8,199 nucleotides of DNA from Gammaproteobacteria bacterium (GTDB lineage Bacteria; Pseudomonadota; Gammaproteobacteria; Xanthomonadales; Marinicellaceae): contig JAUHZH010000079.1 of assembly GCA_030426065.1 (NCBI GenBank), forward strand, positions 1 to 8,199, written 5' to 3'. The notes under the pieces are model-generated. The model had not been told where the DNA came from. It saw nothing but the letters and a program-made list of their open reading frames with translations, and searched no databases. Positions within the stretch are counted from its first letter, which is position 1. Each line of letters begins with the position of its first letter. The position numbers and the translations under genes are program-made. This document shows positions 1 through 5,378 of the stretch, piece by piece.

Positions 1-315
1 GTCTTGCGCCGCGTGGGGCAGGCTTTGCTTCAATTCATGAAAGGTGGTCATAAAGTAGGTCGTTGGGGTGGCGAAGAATTTGCCATGGTCAAATACGGCT
101 CCAGTGCCCAAGAAGCGGCCGCTTGGTGTGAAAAAGTCAGGAGTCATTTGAACGACATAGATTTGAGTGACATATTGTCTGACCATCAGGTCACCATGAG
201 TTTTGGTCTCAGTGAATTCGACCAGGACGAATCATTCCTTGAAGTGGTGCGTCGGGCCGATCGGGCCTTGTACCAGTCAAAACGCGCTGGTAAAGATTGC
301 GTCACTGTAATGTAA
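1..315 (+). CDS. Diguanylate cyclase, C-terminal part of GGDEF domain (5' end outside window)
   Basis: The reading frame is open from the first base and ends at TAA 313-315, giving the last 104 residues of a larger protein. A GGEEF active-site motif lies at visible residues 23-27, inside RWGGEEF. The usual end-of-domain signature follows (ADRALYQSKRAGKD, near residues 84-97). GGEEF is a catalytically competent form, so the family role is making cyclic di-GMP from two GTP. The product-inhibition I-site (RxxD, five residues before the motif) is replaced by KGGH at residues 14-17, so feedback inhibition at this site is probably lost. The domain ends the protein; the sensor or membrane part lies upstream and cannot be seen. 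The next gene starts 128 bases later and is probably separate. Confidence 0.93.
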   Translation, partial: VLRRVGQALLQFMKGGHKVGRWGGEEFAMVKYGSSAQEAAAWCEKVRSHLNDIDLSDILSDHQVTMSFGLSEFDQDESFLEVVRRADRALYQSKRAGKDCVTVM

Positions 316-328
316 TGACAATGAATTA

Positions 329-343
329 TCAGGCACAGCCTGA
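329..343. other. Short hairpin after the GGDEF gene
   Basis: TCAGGC, loop ACA, GCCTGA forms a perfect six-pair hairpin 14 bases after the stop codon. There is no clear T run behind it (GAATTGATCATTTCTTT follows), so it would at best be a weak or factor-assisted terminator. Confidence 0.3.
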
Positions 344-443
344 GAATTGATCATTTCTTTGGTATCATATCCCCTCCAAGTTCTCGGGCACGCTATTTAA
401 TACTGGTTGGTCGAGGCACAAATAATAACTAAGAGGGTCAGTT

Positions 444-1163
444 TTGAAAAATTTCATCGGTGTATATGACAACGCATTGTCTTTGGACTTTTGTGAAAGT
501 GTCATTAACAAATTCAGCCAAAGTCCGCACGCACAACCAGGGGTCACTGGTCAAGGTGTGGATGTGATTAAGAAGAACAGTTCGGACATCAACATCTCCT
601 TGTTCCCTGAGTGGAAAGATGAAGTGGCTGTGATTCAAAACACCGTCCTCAATGGCCTGATCAGGTACGTTCGTGAATACCCCTTCCTGTTGGCGGGAGC
701 GGTTGCGCTGCAAGTGGAAACCCCTGATGGCATGGAACAAATATCCTACATGGACATCCCTCAACTCAGTGACGAGTCGATTGCGCGCTTGATCATGACG
801 GTGTACCGCACGGGCACCATCAACATGCAGAAATACCTGAAAGATGAAGGCGGATACTTTTACTGGCACTCTGAAGTCTACCCCCACCCACACGATGCCA
901 ACAACGACGCTTTACACCGCACCTTGTTGTGGATGTTTTACTTGAATGACGTGGAAGAAGGCGGTGAGACAGAATTTTATTTCCAAAACGCTTCCATCAA
1001 ACCCAAACAAGGCACTTTGGTGATTGCCCCGGCCGGTTTCACACACACCCACCGTGGCAACAAACCCACCTCAGGAGACAAATACATCTTCACATCCTGG
1101 TTGCTATTCAACCGCAGAGAAACGTTGTACGGATTACCCGCCAATGAGCAGCAAGCCAGTTAG
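444..1163 (+). CDS. 2-oxoglutarate/Fe(II)-dependent oxygenase (prolyl-hydroxylase-like fold)
   Basis: A 239-residue protein read from a TTG start. AGAGGG at 432-437, six bases upstream, is a good ribosome binding site, and the next in-frame Met is residue 87, inside the protein. The C-terminal half carries the double-stranded beta-helix signature: HSE at 142-144 (first His and acidic iron ligand), LNDVEEGGETEF at 167-178, IKPKQGTLVIAPAGFTHTHRG at 185-205, and Lys213. Lys213 lies ten residues after His203, which fits the prolyl-4-hydroxylase spacing of distal iron His and 2-oxoglutarate-binding Lys; His201 is the alternative ligand. The family hydroxylates proteins or small molecules using O2 and 2-oxoglutarate. 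The substrate cannot be told. Similar short stand-alone proteins occur, from memory, in marine bacteria and cyanophages. No signal peptide is seen, so it is probably cytoplasmic. Its end overlaps the VOC gene by 20 bases. Confidence 0.85.
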   Translation: MKNFIGVYDNALSLDFCESVINKFSQSPHAQPGVTGQGVDVIKKNSSDINISLFPEWKDEVAVIQNTVLNGLIRYVREYPFLLAGAVALQVETPDGMEQISYMDIPQLSDESIARLIMTVYRTGTINMQKYLKDEGGYFYWHSEVYPHPHDANNDALHRTLLWMFYLNDVEEGGETEFYFQNASIKPKQGTLVIAPAGFTHTHRGNKPTSGDKYIFTSWLLFNRRETLYGLPANEQQAS

Positions 1164-1527
1164 AATTGGCCAAGTGGCCATCAGTTGCGAAAACAAAGAC
1201 CGCTCGGTGGCCTTTTATCAAGATTTGCTGGGCTTGGATTTGCTCTTCGACACGCCGCAAGGCATGGCATTCATGCAGTGTGGTGAAGTCAGGTTGATGA
1301 TCACTGAGCTCCAAGGCCATGCCAAAGACCACCACACATCCGTCATCTATTACCAAATGGAAGACCTGGATGCCTGGTTTGCCGCCGCCGACTTGACTCA
1401 GGTCACGGTGGAGAAGCCCCCTCATTTTGTGGTCAAGATGGCTGATCATGATTTGTGGATGGCTTTTTTAAGGGACCCCGACGGGCATTTGGTGGGTCTG
1501 ATGGAAACTCGGCCTTTTTCTGGATAA
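1144..1527 (+). CDS. VOC-superfamily (glyoxalase/bleomycin-resistance fold) protein
   Basis: A 127-residue single-module VOC protein. The N-terminal beta-alpha unit reads VRIGQVAISCENKDRSVAFY (6-25), followed by DLLGLDLLFDT, and the C-terminal strand contains DPDG at 111-114. The frame is open further upstream, but ATG 1144 directly precedes the fold and the longer N-terminus reads as out-of-frame oxygenase sequence, so I chose this start. It overlaps the upstream oxygenase gene by 20 bases, which points to translational coupling. Matched by eye to FosA, the three metal positions are Gln10, about Ser66 and Gly118 in place of His, His and Glu. It therefore probably lacks the classical metal site and may be a binding protein or a divergent enzyme. 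Glyoxalase or antibiotic resistance activity should not be assumed. Confidence 0.85.
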   Translation: MSSKPVRIGQVAISCENKDRSVAFYQDLLGLDLLFDTPQGMAFMQCGEVRLMITELQGHAKDHHTSVIYYQMEDLDAWFAAADLTQVTVEKPPHFVVKMADHDLWMAFLRDPDGHLVGLMETRPFSG

Positions 1528-1532
1528 ATCAG

Positions 1533-1560
1533 TTGCAGTTTGCATTCAGCTGGGTATAAT
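1533..1560 (+). promoter_or_regulatory. Sigma-70-type promoter of rpmJ
   Basis: TTGCAG (1533-1538) and a perfect TATAAT (1555-1560) are separated by 16 bases. The predicted transcript starts near 1567, about 26 bases before the rpmJ ATG. The promoter begins six bases after the VOC stop codon. No obvious AT-rich palindrome of the Zur type overlaps it. Confidence 0.75.
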
Positions 1561-1592
1561 TCACCTTCTTTTGAAAACAAGCGGTAAACATT

Positions 1593-1718
1593 ATGAAAGT
1601 TTTATCATCTTTGAAATCAGCGAAGACTCGTTCAAGAGACTGCAAAGTGGTTCGCCGCCGTGGAAAAGTTTTTGTGATTTGTAAATCAAATCCAAAATTG
1701 AAAGCACGCCAAAGATAA
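1593..1718 (+). CDS. rpmJ: Large-subunit ribosomal protein bL36, zinc-independent (YkgO-like) form
   Basis: A 41-residue, very basic protein beginning MKVLSSLKSAKTRSRDC. L36 is a small component of the 50S subunit. In the zinc form the ribbon has the pattern C-x2-C...C-x4-H. Here only Cys17 and Cys30 remain: the first Cys is replaced (Ser14) and the His by Leu35, as in E. coli YkgO. From memory the sequence is nearly identical to the single L36 of Xanthomonas. It stands alone between its own promoter and a strong terminator, not in the spc operon where rpmJ often lies. The upstream bases (AAGCGGTAAACATT) hold only a poor Shine-Dalgarno sequence. The start is fixed by the conserved MKV N-terminus. 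Confidence 0.95.
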   Translation: MKVLSSLKSAKTRSRDCKVVRRRGKVFVICKSNPKLKARQR

Positions 1719-1740
1719 ACCGCTTTGAAGCTGAATACCT

Positions 1741-1769
1741 AAAAGCCCTCCGTCGTGAGGGCTTTTTTT
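1741..1769 (+). terminator. Intrinsic terminator of rpmJ
   Basis: GCCCTC (1745-1750), loop CGTCGT, GAGGGC (1757-1762), then seven T. The flanking AAAA can pair with the first four T, lengthening the stem to ten pairs. It lies 22 bases after the rpmJ stop codon. Confidence 0.93.
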
Positions 1770-1805
1770 ATTCCTCCATGAAATTGACAAAGAATCTGTC
1801 ACATC

Positions 1806-1837
1806 GAGATTGCTTCGTCGTTCCTCCTCGCAAAGAC
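1806..1837. repeat. Probable dispersed-repeat remnant (GTC-TTTGCGAGGA...GAAGCAATCTC type)
   Basis: Read on the minus strand this begins GTCTTTGCGAGGAGG and ends GACGAAGCAATCTC. It resembles, from memory, a palindromic intergenic repeat seen in many bacteria (GTCATTGCGAGGA...GAAGCAATCTC). TTGC at 1810-1813 and GCAA at 1830-1833 form the outer pairing. Only one copy is in the window, so repetition elsewhere in the genome is an inference. Confidence 0.4.
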
Positions 1838-1843
1838 AATTAT

Positions 1844-1859
1844 TCGTTCTTGCGAACGA
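1844..1859. repeat. Perfect short inverted repeat
   Basis: TCGTTC, loop TTGC, GAACGA. It lies directly before the 49-base tandem units and its right arm runs into the first of them. It may be the edge of the same repeat element. Confidence 0.5.
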
Positions 1860-1860
1860 C

Positions 1861-1977
1861 GCCTACAAGGATGTAGGTGTGTCGTGAGAGCAAGGACGCG
1901 GAAACGACCGCCTACAAGGATGTAGGTGTGTCGTGAGAGCAAGGACGCGGAAACGACCGCCTACATGGATGTAAGTG
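1861..1977. repeat. 49-base tandem repeat with hairpins: two identical units plus a diverged partial third
   Basis: Units 1861-1909 and 1910-1958 are identical over all 49 bases. A third start at 1959-1977 matches the first 19 bases with two changes, then diverges. Each unit holds CCTACA-AGGA-TGTAGG, a perfect six-pair hairpin that extends by one G-T and one or two further pairs in the first copy. Each unit also holds GTCGT...ACGAC (1881-1885 with 1904-1908 in unit 1). In the third copy the hairpin centre is the palindrome TACATGGATGTA (1962-1973). No open reading frame is maintained and there are no unique spacers, so it is not a CRISPR array. Its role is unknown. Confidence 0.85.
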
Positions 1978-2066
1978 GTAGAACAACGCAGGGAGTAGTT
2001 GTCGAGAACGCAGCAAACATCACGAAGTGATCTCAACCTCATATTCAGTCAACTTGGAATTCCACT

Positions 2067-2101
2067 ACACCCTAAGGTGTCAGTCCATTTCAATGTATAA
2101 T
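2067..2101 (+). promoter_or_regulatory. Promoter of the HEAT-repeat genes with palindromic operator-like site
   Basis: A perfect TATAAT lies at 2096-2101, seven bases before the start codon. No good -35 hexamer is found at the right distance; the place (about 2073-2078) is occupied by a palindrome, ACACC-CTAA-GGTGT (2067-2080). A regulator binding there could replace or block -35 contacts. The expected transcript start (2108-2109) is at the ATG, so the mRNA would have little or no leader. Confidence 0.5.
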
Positions 2102-2108
2102 CTCAACC

Positions 2109-3002
2109 ATGAAAAGAACCATCACATTGATTTTATTGGCTGCCAGTGTGGCTGTTTTCGCGGGCAATGAAAAAGTACGCACATTCATTGTTGAACAATA
2201 TCGGAACATCGTTGATCCACTGTTTGGTTCAGGACAGTCCACTCAACCCAAGTTCGACACCTTTTATATCGGGATGGTGGAATCATTGCCGACACAGAAA
2301 AAAGCAGAGCGTGCACTTGAAATGGCCATCAACCGCTTCGATGGCGCCGCTGAATATGTGACAAAAGAAGCCCAGAGCTGGCGCGGTGACCTTGAAGCCA
2401 CAAACACCTTGGTAACTTTAACCACAACCGCATTGAATGCCCCTTTGATCGAAATCCGCATGGCGGGGTTCGAGTCTTATCTGGCTCAGTATGACCTGGA
2501 TAAAACGCCCGAACAGATTGACAAATTGTTGAGACAATATGAAAGGAAACCTGAAAAAAATGCGTCGGGTGCCTTGTGGGCCATCGCGGCCATTGCCGTA
2601 CGTGGTATAGACCGAGAGCGGGTTTATGAGGTGTTGACAGAAGCCATCGCAGATGAAAACCCGAAAATCAGGCTGGCTGGCGTCGAAGCTCTGGCGCGTT
2701 TTGGAGGGCAAGAAATCATTGAACCTTTGTTGTTTGTGGCTCAGCATGATGAATCACCGGTGATACAAGAACGTGCCTATTGTGGCGTGGCCCAAACGGG
2801 TACTTTGCAACTCATTGAGCGTTACGATGCCTTGCCCACCTTGATCCAGCTGGCGAATGATTCGGAGACCAGTGACAGGGAGTTGGGTTGGATTTATCAA
2901 GCTTTGAAAGAAATCAGTCATTTCTATGACATCCCCAATCAGCCTGAGTTATGGGAAGAGCGCTTGATTGAAGCTGGTATGTTAAGGCTGGAACGGTACT
3001 GA
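2109..3002 (+). CDS. Exported HEAT-repeat protein
   Basis: 297 residues. The N-terminus is a signal peptide (MKR, hydrophobic ITLILLAASVAVFA, likely cleavage after Ala18), so the protein should reach the periplasm or beyond; no lipobox Cys is seen. The mature part is almost wholly helical. HEAT-like helix pairs are clearest at about 168-250, for example YEVLTEAIADENPKIRLAGV (173-192), followed by EIIEPLLFVAQHDESPVIQE and ERAYCGVAQTGTL (221-233). HEAT arrays are protein-binding scaffolds; no catalytic motif is visible and I cannot name a function. ATG 2109 is fixed by the signal peptide, yet no Shine-Dalgarno sequence precedes it, in keeping with a leaderless message. It ends five bases before the next exported protein gene and is probably co-transcribed with it. 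Confidence 0.8.
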   Translation: MKRTITLILLAASVAVFAGNEKVRTFIVEQYRNIVDPLFGSGQSTQPKFDTFYIGMVESLPTQKKAERALEMAINRFDGAAEYVTKEAQSWRGDLEATNTLVTLTTTALNAPLIEIRMAGFESYLAQYDLDKTPEQIDKLLRQYERKPEKNASGALWAIAAIAVRGIDRERVYEVLTEAIADENPKIRLAGVEALARFGGQEIIEPLLFVAQHDESPVIQERAYCGVAQTGTLQLIERYDALPTLIQLANDSETSDRELGWIYQALKEISHFYDIPNQPELWEERLIEAGMLRLERY

Positions 3003-3007
3003 ATTTG

Positions 3008-3463
3008 ATGCAAAGAATCTTACTCACGGTGACACTGATCATCGCTTTGGTGGCCTTGTCCCATGCCTCAAGACGTTACGTACCCATGGGTGCCTACATT
3101 GAAGATGCCGAATTGATTGTGGTGGCCGATGTTCATGCCTCAGAGCTCAGTGAAGCCAGCATGACCGTCAAGTCAGTCCTCAAGGGTGATAAGGGATACA
3201 AAGGAAAAACCATAGATTTAGAAAAGAAAGGGATGTGGATTTCTTCCGGTGAGGTGAGCTTGCCCGAAAAGAAACGCATTGCTGTTTTGTTTGAGCACCA
3301 ATGGCGCCAAAGCGACATGAGGTTTTTACCCATTGTCGAAGTTTATGAGGAAAAAGAAGAGATCCAAGCCCTGAAAAAGCTGATCAAACTCAAGCGAATT
3401 TCATCCGAAGATAAGCGCATCAAAAAGCTCATCCAATGGTTCCCGAGTGCCGTTATAAGTTGA
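3008..3463 (+). CDS. Exported protein, N-terminal part of a frameshifted HEAT-repeat gene
   Basis: 151 residues from ATG 3008; a TTG at 3005 is directly in front, but ATG is the likelier start, with GGAACGG about 11 bases upstream. A signal peptide (MQRILLTVTLIIALVALSHA, cleavage after Ala20) leads into a probable beta-rich domain. Its features are ELIVVADVHASEL, then TVKSVLKGD and GKTIDLEKKG, then KKRIAVLFEHQW. The pattern of an exported domain with V-x2-VLKGD followed by a strand is common in bacterial surface and periplasmic proteins. From about residue 115 the sequence turns helical and charged (EEKEEIQALKKLIKLKRISS). The frame stops at TGA 3461-3463 after ten residues (WFPSAVIS end) that look like out-of-frame sequence. 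The +1 frame of the next entry continues the helical repeat, so this is probably one gene of about 603 residues broken by a missing base. Confidence 0.65.
   Translation: MQRILLTVTLIIALVALSHASRRYVPMGAYIEDAELIVVADVHASELSEASMTVKSVLKGDKGYKGKTIDLEKKGMWISSGEVSLPEKKRIAVLFEHQWRQSDMRFLPIVEVYEEKEEIQALKKLIKLKRISSEDKRIKKLIQWFPSAVIS
3415..3463 (+). other. Probable frameshift zone joining the two halves of the exported HEAT gene
   Basis: The upstream frame is open to the TGA at 3461-3463. The downstream frame is open from 3415, after the in-frame TAA at 3412-3414. One missing base, or a -1 ribosomal shift, anywhere in this overlap joins them. A lost C in the CCC run at 3442-3444 would give IQWFPECRYKLMRL, a smooth helical sequence. 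The C AAA AAG at 3421-3427 is a weak candidate slip site. The whole span 3008-4818 is 1811 bases, one short of 604 codons. Confidence 0.6.
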
Positions 3464-4818
3464 TGCGACTGGTAGAAGAAAGCAATGACCCCCGGGCTGT
3501 TCCATTTTTTATTGAATTGCTTTCTCATCAAGAGCAAGAGGTCAGAAGTGACGCCGCACACGCTTTGTATTATCAGTACGAAGGCCATGAAGGCATTGCA
3601 GAGGCTTTTGAAAAGCACTGGGATGACAAAACCATCCGTGAATATACGCGTCCTTATTTGGCTGCCCGTTATCAGCACCCCAAATACCAAGAAACAGAAT
3701 CTAAAACCACCCCGTGGCATCAGGCCATGGCACTGCAAAAAGCGGGCCAATTTGATGCCGCCCATGCCATTTATCTTGAATACATCAAAGACACAAAGCA
3801 CTACGGCAGCCGGTTTTATTATGCCGATCAAATTCAGCAAGGCATGAGTGAACAAACCAAAGCACTACTGGCACAGTATTTTCTAGACCAATTACCTGAC
3901 TTGAAACGATACGAGGGCGATACTGGCTTGAAGTTGATGGGTTTAATTCAAAGAGTGGATTGGCCGGCAGAGCGCGTTGCACCGGCATTGCTCAAGCTGC
4001 TTAAAAATGAGTTTTCTGATTCCAAAGTGTACCCGCATTTACTGATTCTGATCAAGCAGCAGGGTGAGGCCGTCAGGTTGCAAGCCATGGATGTGCTCAA
4101 GGCCCAGCTGAACAAAAGTATCCACCACGCTTTGTACCCTTTTCTGGGAGTGGCATTTCTGGCGACTGATGATGAATATGTGAAGTTGATGCCAGCTGGC
4201 AAGAATCGACACCAAAACCATTGGTCTAAAGCATCCACATTCAGGCAAATCATGAAATCAAAAGACCCAGTTGAGGAATTGATTGAGTTCATTCATTTGC
4301 TGGGCTCAAGTAACCTCGTGGGTTGGCCAGAATGGCTGTTGGTTCACCTGAATGCCCATGAAGATACACGCATCACCCCGGCGCTGGTTAAGTACTGGAT
4401 GGATCGCCAGCATTACGGCAGCATGGACATCATGAAAGACTTGCTTCGCAACGCCAAAGATGACCGGTTGAACACGCTTTTGATCGAAGCCTTGCCACAA
4501 GTCAAACAACCTTGGGCTTTGTACGAAGTCACTCAATTGATCATTCAAAGGATGGAAGCCGATGCTTTACCTCAGCTGCGACAAATCATTAAAAAGCAGA
4601 TGAATGGGCACCGAAGCTTGGCTTTGTCAGCTTTGGGTCGATACGGGAGTGCAGAGGACGTCGCTTTGTTGAATGGTCATTGCGACTTGAAAGACTTTAA
4701 AATAAAACAAAGCAATGTCGCTTGTGATGCCCTTCGGGCACTCAAGAAAAGGCATGGTCAAGATGCCCAAGGGAAAATCATCAAATCGAATAAACTCACG
4801 CCGTTGGACGACAATTAG
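3436..4818 (+). CDS. HEAT/TPR-like repeat protein, C-terminal part of the frameshifted gene
   Basis: 460 residues from the first in-frame ATG, which has no ribosome binding site, and no signal peptide follows. Both points suggest it is not an independent gene but the continuation of the exported protein at 3008. HEAT-like helices start at once: RLVEESNDPRAVPFFIELLS (11-30) then EVRSDAAHALYYQYEG. A TPR-like pair lies around 95-135 (MALQKAGQFDAAHAIYLEYI). Further helix pairs cover about 140-230, 280-390 and 390-440, with VRLQAMDVLKAQL (213-225) and SLALSALGRYGSAEDVALL (394-412) as the clearest. No enzyme motif or membrane segment is visible. As a scaffold it could bind partners in the envelope, perhaps with the neighbouring HEAT protein. 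If really made alone it would stay in the cytoplasm. Confidence 0.65.
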   Translation: MVPECRYKLMRLVEESNDPRAVPFFIELLSHQEQEVRSDAAHALYYQYEGHEGIAEAFEKHWDDKTIREYTRPYLAARYQHPKYQETESKTTPWHQAMALQKAGQFDAAHAIYLEYIKDTKHYGSRFYYADQIQQGMSEQTKALLAQYFLDQLPDLKRYEGDTGLKLMGLIQRVDWPAERVAPALLKLLKNEFSDSKVYPHLLILIKQQGEAVRLQAMDVLKAQLNKSIHHALYPFLGVAFLATDDEYVKLMPAGKNRHQNHWSKASTFRQIMKSKDPVEELIEFIHLLGSSNLVGWPEWLLVHLNAHEDTRITPALVKYWMDRQHYGSMDIMKDLLRNAKDDRLNTLLIEALPQVKQPWALYEVTQLIIQRMEADALPQLRQIIKKQMNGHRSLALSALGRYGSAEDVALLNGHCDLKDFKIKQSNVACDALRALKKRHGQDAQGKIIKSNKLTPLDDN

Positions 4819-4825
4819 ATCAACA

Positions 4826-4960
4826 TCAAACACACCACCTGTCTCCATGCCAAGGTATCAGAACCGATTTGACGTAAGTGGTGTTGCCCACCACACATTG
4901 ATCGGCCTTGGCTTCCTTGATCAAGTTGGGGTGGTTGTTGGCTTGTTCGGTCAGTTGCAT
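4826..4960 (-). pseudogene. 44-codon ORF, possible remnant of a Mth938/DUF498-like gene
   Basis: Read on the minus strand from ATG 4958-4960 to TGA 4826-4828. The product begins MQLTEQANNHPNLIKEAKAD and continues QCVVGNTTYVKSVLI. AGAGG lies nine bases before the ATG, a fair ribosome binding site. The opening MQLT...., then a VVG strand and KSVLI resemble the start of Mth938-like (DUF498) proteins, which are about 120 residues long. In relatives of this organism such a gene can, from memory, lie near yhbY. Here the frame stops after 44 codons and runs into the convergent HEAT gene, so if the assignment is right the gene is truncated. It follows yhbY by 97 bases on the same strand. It could also be an unrelated small ORF or non-coding. 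Confidence 0.35.
4878..4894. repeat. Perfect inverted repeat inside the small minus-strand ORF
   Basis: GTGGTG, loop TTGCC, CACCAC: six perfect pairs, no T run on either side. It lies between the convergent HEAT and yhbY transcription units and could slow polymerase, but it is not a classical terminator. Confidence 0.4.
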
Positions 4961-5018
4961 GTTTGGGCACCTCTGATAATTCTGTACTTTTTCTGCGAGT
5001 CCTCAAAGCGTCAAATCC

Positions 5019-5051
5019 AAGGCGTGCTTTGCAGGGAGTGCTTATCGCCTT
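5019..5051 (-). other. Hairpin just downstream of yhbY
   Basis: AAGGCG (5019-5024) pairs with CGCCTT (5046-5051), with a small nested TGC-TTT-GCA (5025-5033). It starts six bases after the yhbY stop on the minus strand. Without a T run it may serve as an mRNA 3'-end stabiliser or a weak terminator. Confidence 0.3.
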
Positions 5052-5057
5052 CTATGT

Positions 5058-5378
5058 TTACTTAGGCAATTCGTAAACCGGTTTTTTCGGGTTGGCGCGA
5101 TACAGGGTCAGCGTTTGACCAATGCTTTGCACTTTTTGTGCTTTGCTTTCCTTGATCAATTGTTCACTGATGGTGGCACGTTCTTCGCGGTCGGCGCGGA
5201 TTTTGACTTTCACCAATTCATGTCGATCCAAGCAAATATCGAGCTCAGTCAAGATGTTTTCTGTCACCCCTTTATCGGCGATGGTCACCAATGGACTGAT
5301 GTGGTGGGCCATGCCGCGCAGGTATTTGGTGGCATTTTTGCTCAAAGCGGGCGCTTGTTTTTTGGTTTTGTTTGACAT
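5058..5378 (-). CDS. yhbY: YhbY family CRM-domain RNA-binding protein
   Basis: 106 residues, close to the 97 of E. coli YhbY. The CRM domain covers about residues 12-97: LSKNATKYLRGMAHHISPLV, then the GxxG-type loop, HELVKVKI (53-60), and IGQTLTLYR near the end. YhbY binds pre-50S particles and is implicated in large-subunit assembly. The RNA-contacting loop reads A34-D-K-G37, so the first Gly of GxxG is Ala. It is followed by VTEN instead of the more usual VTEG. The gene is divergent from rlmE with 45 bases between the start codons, the same arrangement as in E. coli. On its own strand TAAAAT (forward 5414-5419) is a possible -10. A GGAA about 15 bases upstream of the ATG is a poor ribosome binding site. 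Confidence 0.94.
   Translation of the reverse strand: MSNKTKKQAPALSKNATKYLRGMAHHISPLVTIADKGVTENILTELDICLDRHELVKVKIRADREERATISEQLIKESKAQKVQSIGQTLTLYRANPKKPVYELPK

Larger units (their letters stand above)
1771..2066. other. Non-coding, palindrome-rich intergenic region
   Basis: Between the rpmJ terminator and the HEAT gene promoter I see no credible gene on either strand. Besides the repeats listed separately it contains TGACA-N7-TGTCA (1785-1801), ACAAC-N10-GTTGT (1983-2002) and ATCAC-GAA-GTGAT (2019-2031). Almost every 40-50 bases can form a small hairpin. Confidence 0.6.

Noticed and set aside
347..370. Promoter for the oxygenase gene (TTGATC ... TATCAT)
   Set aside because: The two hexamers are only ten bases apart, too close for a sigma-70 promoter, and no better pair was found in 316-443.
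438..893. Minus-strand open frame of 151 codons opposite the oxygenase gene
   Set aside because: Antisense to a well supported gene; no signature and no sensible start signal.
1024..1143. Longer N-terminus of the VOC protein from ATG 1024
   Set aside because: These 40 residues are the oxygenase gene read in another frame, Pro/Thr/Ser rich and unlike the VOC fold, which begins after ATG 1144.
1861..1977. CRISPR array
   Set aside because: Two units are directly adjacent and identical over their whole length with no variable spacers, and no cas gene is near.
3421..3427. C AAA AAG as a proven programmed -1 frameshift site
   Set aside because: The heptamer is not the efficient A AAA AAG, the shifted frame reads KKAHPM, less natural than a lost C further on, and no stimulatory structure was evident; kept only as a possibility.
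4715..5065. Plus-strand open frame of 116 codons across the HEAT gene end and the intergenic region
   Set aside because: Its first third is the HEAT gene in another frame and the rest runs antisense to the small minus-strand ORF; no start signal or domain.
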